NCBI GenBank assembly: GCA_002633025.1
Contig: NMRB01000831.1
Span: forward strand, 93,256-157,255
From: Notospermus geniculatus
Lineage: Eukaryota > Nemertea > Pilidiophora > Heteronemertea > Lineidae
Direction of reading: 5' to 3'
DNA length: 64,000 nt
Under the pieces are notes generated by a model that was not told the origin of the DNA, did no database searches, and saw only the letters and a program-made list of their open reading frames with translations. Below, in pieces: positions 60,089 to 64,000 of the stretch. Both the position numbers and the translations under genes were made by a program. Each line of letters starts with the position of its first letter. The first letter of the stretch is position 1.

Positions 60089-62148
60089 TAAGACAAGTGT
60101 ACCGGTACGTACATACATGTACTGTGAAGAAATCGGGTAGCAAGTTCCAACAAACCAAATTCAACATCGACAAAATCACTTAATCATATTTAAGCCATTT
60201 GCCACGTAGCCTATCTCATAATATACAATGTTTACCTGTAATCTAACTACGAAAATGCTAAAAAGAAAACCCTAAAACATAATATGAACACAGAATATTT
60301 AGTTGATAAGCTGGAGACATCAATCACAACTGTTCCATTACATAAACAGACTTGACTAAAGGAGTTGACACCAAGGGGAGTGCCACCATAAAAAGTTGGG
60401 GACAACAGCAAATCTCGAAGGGAAGGAGAATTCAAACAGGAATGTTTCTCAATTTGTCTCGAGGACCTCACTGGAAGATGATAGATGAGAACTGGGTTCA
60501 AAGATAAAGCCCAAAAGGCAGCTATGTCAGTAGGAAGCATCACAAGTTATCTTAACCACTTCAGTATCGCACAGAACATTGCATCATTATGACATTGCAA
60601 CATCATGTAATGCACTTTTGTATGTGATGCTAATGCATTACGTTTGTGACGGCAGCATCATGACATCACGGCCTGGAAATCCGGTTGACTGTAGCAAATG
60701 GTTAAGTTACATCATTCTTACCATCAATTTGCTGCTGAGCGAATTTAATGGGACCTAATTTACATATTTCAGCCAGACCAGCAGATTAACTACCCTTCAC
60801 TACCGACCAGCAGATTCACTACTGGCCAGTTCACTACACTTCAATCACGAGTGCTCGAGTTGTGTGGAGAGGAAACATTGAATTACATATTCACTAGTTT
60901 TACGTGGAGTTCTCAACTCACATAAGTTAAAGAACAGCCATCGCAATGGAGGCCAATACATATTATCCTGCAACTCCAATGAATGAGAATCAAACCCCAC
61001 CTTTTTCAAATGAAAACTAAGATACAAATGCAAACTCTCTGACTAAGAGGCACAATACAACGCACAGGTAGGCCAAATGTGGATCGCTCTATTGAGGACA
61101 TGCAGCTGCTGAGAAATGTCCTGATTACACTTACAGGAGGTGAAGATAAAGAGGAAGGAGTGATTTAGGACAGAACTTTGCTATTGAGAAAGCTACTATA
61201 AATCAATCACATTACTTCCTACCAGTACATGTACCAGGTATGTATAAGTATTCCACAAATAATCAAAATCAATATGGTCATTTGGCTTTTTGGCACTATG
61301 CACACTCCTAATTCCAATTGAACTTAAAACTTTAAAACTACATGTCTGCCGGGGAACAAAACGATGAAAATTAAAGAATGAGTATATGTTTCAGTATCTT
61401 TTTAAACAAAGCTGACCAATGGAAAATCTCACTCCGAGACCCACTTTTGGAAATGGGAAATTTGAGCCCACATCCTTTCACTTTACAGCTGGAATTAGTC
61501 AACAGACTGACAACTTTTCCTGTCATTTTAACTTGTTTCATAAAAGCACTGCCAGAGACCTGCGTATGCTAAAAACTCACACAATAGCACATGAGAATTG
61601 ACAGTAAGGTTTACTTCAATGCATCTCATTGACTCAACCAAAGGCGACCTCAAAAATGGTTGCATATTCAGAATCCAAATAAAACCTTCAATATGAAGTA
61701 ACGCCAACATCAGGAACAGCTGGCACAGTTAAACTGGCAGTACACGAATTCATGTCCATAAGATCATCTCACCAACGTGTGCTCCCAGCACACACACAAC
61801 ATGCTTGTCTGAGCCTGATATGAAGGTAGCACACATACATGTAGGTACAAGTACTACCTTATCAAGATAATCACACTGAAACTTTCGTATGTGTGCCATC
61901 AGATTTATATTAATACATTGAATACAAATCGTATGTACCTTCCATGAAGCACTTATGCAACTGACTGAATTTCTGGAAATGCAACATGGACAATTTATAC
62001 CAATTCATCCACATAATCTATTCTGCAGGTATTTCGGCTCACAGCAGTCAGTTGTATGTAATAGTAGCTATGGTACATGACAAGTATCAAATAATCCTTC
62101 TTGACGAATCATAACTGTTGAACAGTGGAATTGTTCACACATACATGA

Positions 62149-64000
62149 CTAACTAATACAAATGACATCATCATCCAAACAGACAACATCATCATCATCA
62201 ATAACAATTGAGCATGGCTTGGTCCCAGAATTATTGTTAAACCGCGTTGCGGGTCGCCTTGACAACATGGACTGGTGACTTTGTGGGGTAGTAGGAGGTG
62301 TTGGTTGGCCATAAGATTTGGGGGGACTCTTTGGCCGTAATGAATACTGCGGCGACACTTTTCCACGCACTTGTGACTGTCTCGTTGACTGTCTTGTTGC
62401 ATTGTTGTTGAAGAGTTTATTCTTCAGAGTGCTGCACCAAGCACCTTCAACTGAAGGGACGGAAATGCTATCAGTTTTTGGTGGACACAGGCCAAGCGAA
62501 GGTTCTGAAGTTACACCAAAATAAGCCGGTGGATTGGTGGTTGCACGATCAGTACCTTCCACATGACTCGGTGACTTCGTGAAGTTCGAAGTGCGAATCA
62601 TTGTCGGAGGTTGTCCCATTGCCTCCACTAGGTGGACTTCACCTTGTGTGTTGTAATCCACAATATGGATCACTTCATTCTTGTGAATGGTATGCAAATG
62701 GTGGTAAATCCGGTTTGTGGCGTTCACAGTGTACTGTTCCTCCAAGCCGCAAAGGTGACACTTGAACAAGAAATTACTGTCCATGCTCTTTCCGTTCTCG
62801 TGCACTCCCAGTTTCGGCAGATTGTCCACATTGAACTCATTCTCCTTCACCACCTTCGCAAAAGAATTGGTCCTTGGTCTTGTATCCACATTGCCAATAT
62901 GTCTATTTGAGTTTGAGACTGCACTGCTTGGCGAACTGGTGAGATTTATATTGTGAGCTTGTCGTGAACCTAGATTGATCCTAGGGTTCAAAGCTGCAGC
63001 GTTAGTAACATTGTTCACAGAGGATCTTGTAGGTTGGACACTTGCCAATGGTTTTGCTTGATTTACACCTGGATTGTCAAAGGCAAGCCGCTTCACAACT
63101 TGACGAGGTTGAACAGCGTTTATATTTTGCTTGCCTGGGTCAATTCTTGGCATCTTTGGGCTCAGACCAGATATCCCACTGCTGTCCAGAGGTCTTTTTG
63201 CCGTTGATGTCTGCTGTGCGCGGTTTGTTGGAGGTGATGTGTTATCGTTAACAGGAACGAGAATAGAGATCTCATCATCAATTTTGTTTTCAATGACACG
63301 TGCACGGCCAGAACGACGAAGTGGCCGAATGCTAGTTGACAACTGGGCAGAACAAGAGCTGGCTGTTGATTGTGAAGTTCCCATATTCCAAGGTGAATTA
63401 TTCGTCTGTGCAGCTTGCCTAGTTTGAGATGGCATGCCACTGGCACTGAAATTAGTAGTTAGTCTATTTTGAAGTACTGGGTGAACACGCTGGACATTTG
63501 GTAGAGACTGTTTTAGTGATTGATAAGCCGAGTTCTGTGCAGCGGTCTTCTCTGGACTCAGGCTTGTCAGCATTTGAGGAACATATTCTGCTTTTTTCTC
63601 TTTCTGCTGGCTTTCCATCCCGGGTGTATGAGAGAAAACACAATCATCGTCCAGGCCCTCTGTGACAAGTCTAGCACGTGCTGGTGATGTCATGGGCAAT
63701 GGGTTTGGATTTCCCTTTCGTAGCAAAGACCGCATAACACTCTGCTGTCCATTACTTTTATCAGGACCAGATTCTGCATCAGAATCCTGCATAGCATCAG
63801 CGACAATCGCATTGTACACGATGACCCTGTTTTGTGTGTGTTCATCAATTTCCTTAGAATTTTTATCCAGGACTGCAAGTCTTGAGGGTGTCGCACCAAG
63901 CAGAGATTTCAGATCGTAACACTTGATTACAGGGGTGGGAGGAAAGGTACACGACTTATCAGGGCTAGGTGATCGACGTATCCAGCGATTGATCTGTTCA
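62149..64000 (-). CDS. Unrecognised zinc-finger/SUMO-motif nuclear protein, C-terminal part
   Basis: A minus-strand frame of over 610 codons runs open from the right window edge to a TAG at 62149; its start lies outside the window. It is rich in Ser, Pro, Asn and Gln, with no long hydrophobic stretch, as in disordered nuclear proteins. Visible parts, counted from Val 63819: a basic RPLRRSGRARV patch (165-175), an acidic-flanked EISILVPV (183-190), a zinc-finger-like CxxC with HLHTIH (Cys354, Cys357, His376, His379), and a C-terminal cluster SIVIDDDDVVCLDDDVICIS. The hydrophobic triplets beside Asp runs match SUMO-interaction motifs. A role as a SUMO-binding chromatin or transcription factor is an inference. 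It is on the same strand as srGAP, upstream of it, as a separate gene. Confidence 0.8.
   Translation of the reverse strand, partial: EQINRWIRRSPSPDKSCTFPPTPVIKCYDLKSLLGATPSRLAVLDKNSKEIDEHTQNRVIVYNAIVADAMQDSDAESGPDKSNGQQSVMRSLLRKGNPNPLPMTSPARARLVTEGLDDDCVFSHTPGMESQQKEKKAEYVPQMLTSLSPEKTAAQNSAYQSLKQSLPNVQRVHPVLQNRLTTNFSASGMPSQTRQAAQTNNSPWNMGTSQSTASSCSAQLSTSIRPLRRSGRARVIENKIDDEISILVPVNDNTSPPTNRAQQTSTAKRPLDSSGISGLSPKMPRIDPGKQNINAVQPRQVVKRLAFDNPGVNQAKPLASVQPTRSSVNNVTNAAALNPRINLGSRQAHNINLTSSPSSAVSNSNRHIGNVDTRPRTNSFAKVVKENEFNVDNLPKLGVHENGKSMDSNFLFKCHLCGLEEQYTVNATNRIYHHLHTIHKNEVIHIVDYNTQGEVHLVEAMGQPPTMIRTSNFTKSPSHVEGTDRATTNPPAYFGVTSEPSLGLCPPKTDSISVPSVEGAWCSTLKNKLFNNNATRQSTRQSQVRGKVSPQYSLRPKSPPKSYGQPTPPTTPQSHQSMLSRRPATRFNNNSGTKPCSIVIDDDDVVCLDDDVICIS

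Larger units (their letters stand above)
58870..62148 (-). other. Probable 3' UTR of the upstream gene
   Basis: No long frame follows the stop codon at 62149 on the minus strand. AATAAA signals (minus strand) occur at 58872-58877 and 58990-58995, just before the srGAP promoter region, so a UTR of about 3.2 kb ending there is plausible. Nearer signals may be used instead, and introns cannot be excluded. A strong small hairpin sits at 59371-59411. Confidence 0.4.

Overview
The window is animal nuclear DNA, mostly intron and transposon remnants, with only two recognisable protein-coding loci, both read on the minus strand. Several things suggest a marine invertebrate deuterostome, most likely an echinoderm: dense small DNA transposons and tRNA-derived SINEs, a Penelope-like retroelement fragment, and strong over-representation of the palindromes TAGGCCTA and TACATGTA. 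The species cannot be fixed from the sequence. Single Ns and one 64-base N run mark draft-assembly joins.

The main gene is a SLIT-ROBO Rho GTPase-activating protein (srGAP). Coding exon 1 is at 57973-58039 and coding exon 2 at 622-805. They join in phase to encode the start of an F-BAR domain. Intron 1 is therefore about 57.2 kb and fills most of the window; bases 1-621 belong to intron 2. Upstream on the same strand, a large open exon (62149 to the window edge) encodes the C-terminal part of a serine-rich nuclear-type protein. It has one zinc-finger-like motif and a cluster of SUMO-interaction-like motifs at its C terminus. I do not recognise it. Its probable 3' UTR runs towards the srGAP promoter region near 58.1-58.8 kb.

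Intron 1 contains two direct, highly similar copies of a roughly 16.9-kb block: copy A 21019-37899 and copy B 38318-55179, separated by 418 bp. They differ by small changes, a minisatellite copy-number change and at least ten large insertions or replacements, some in A only and some in B only. This is either a real tandem duplication or two haplotypes of one locus placed end to end by the assembler. The pattern favours the second, but sequence alone cannot decide.

The presence/absence differences give exact insertion sites for several elements. These are a pogo/Tigger-like element (TA target), a Harbinger-like element packed with AAACG/CGTTT words (TTA target), a piggyBac-like MITE (TTAA target), a 298-bp element with a 6-bp target duplication, a perfect 88-bp-arm palindrome inside a minisatellite, and a 623-bp insertion with a 12-bp target duplication. 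Outside the copies are a 1.1-kb Harbinger-like element, hAT-like and foldback MITEs, several tRNA-derived SINEs, a Penelope-like endonuclease remnant with a hammerhead-like core behind it, and a non-LTR-like tail with clustered CRE sites.
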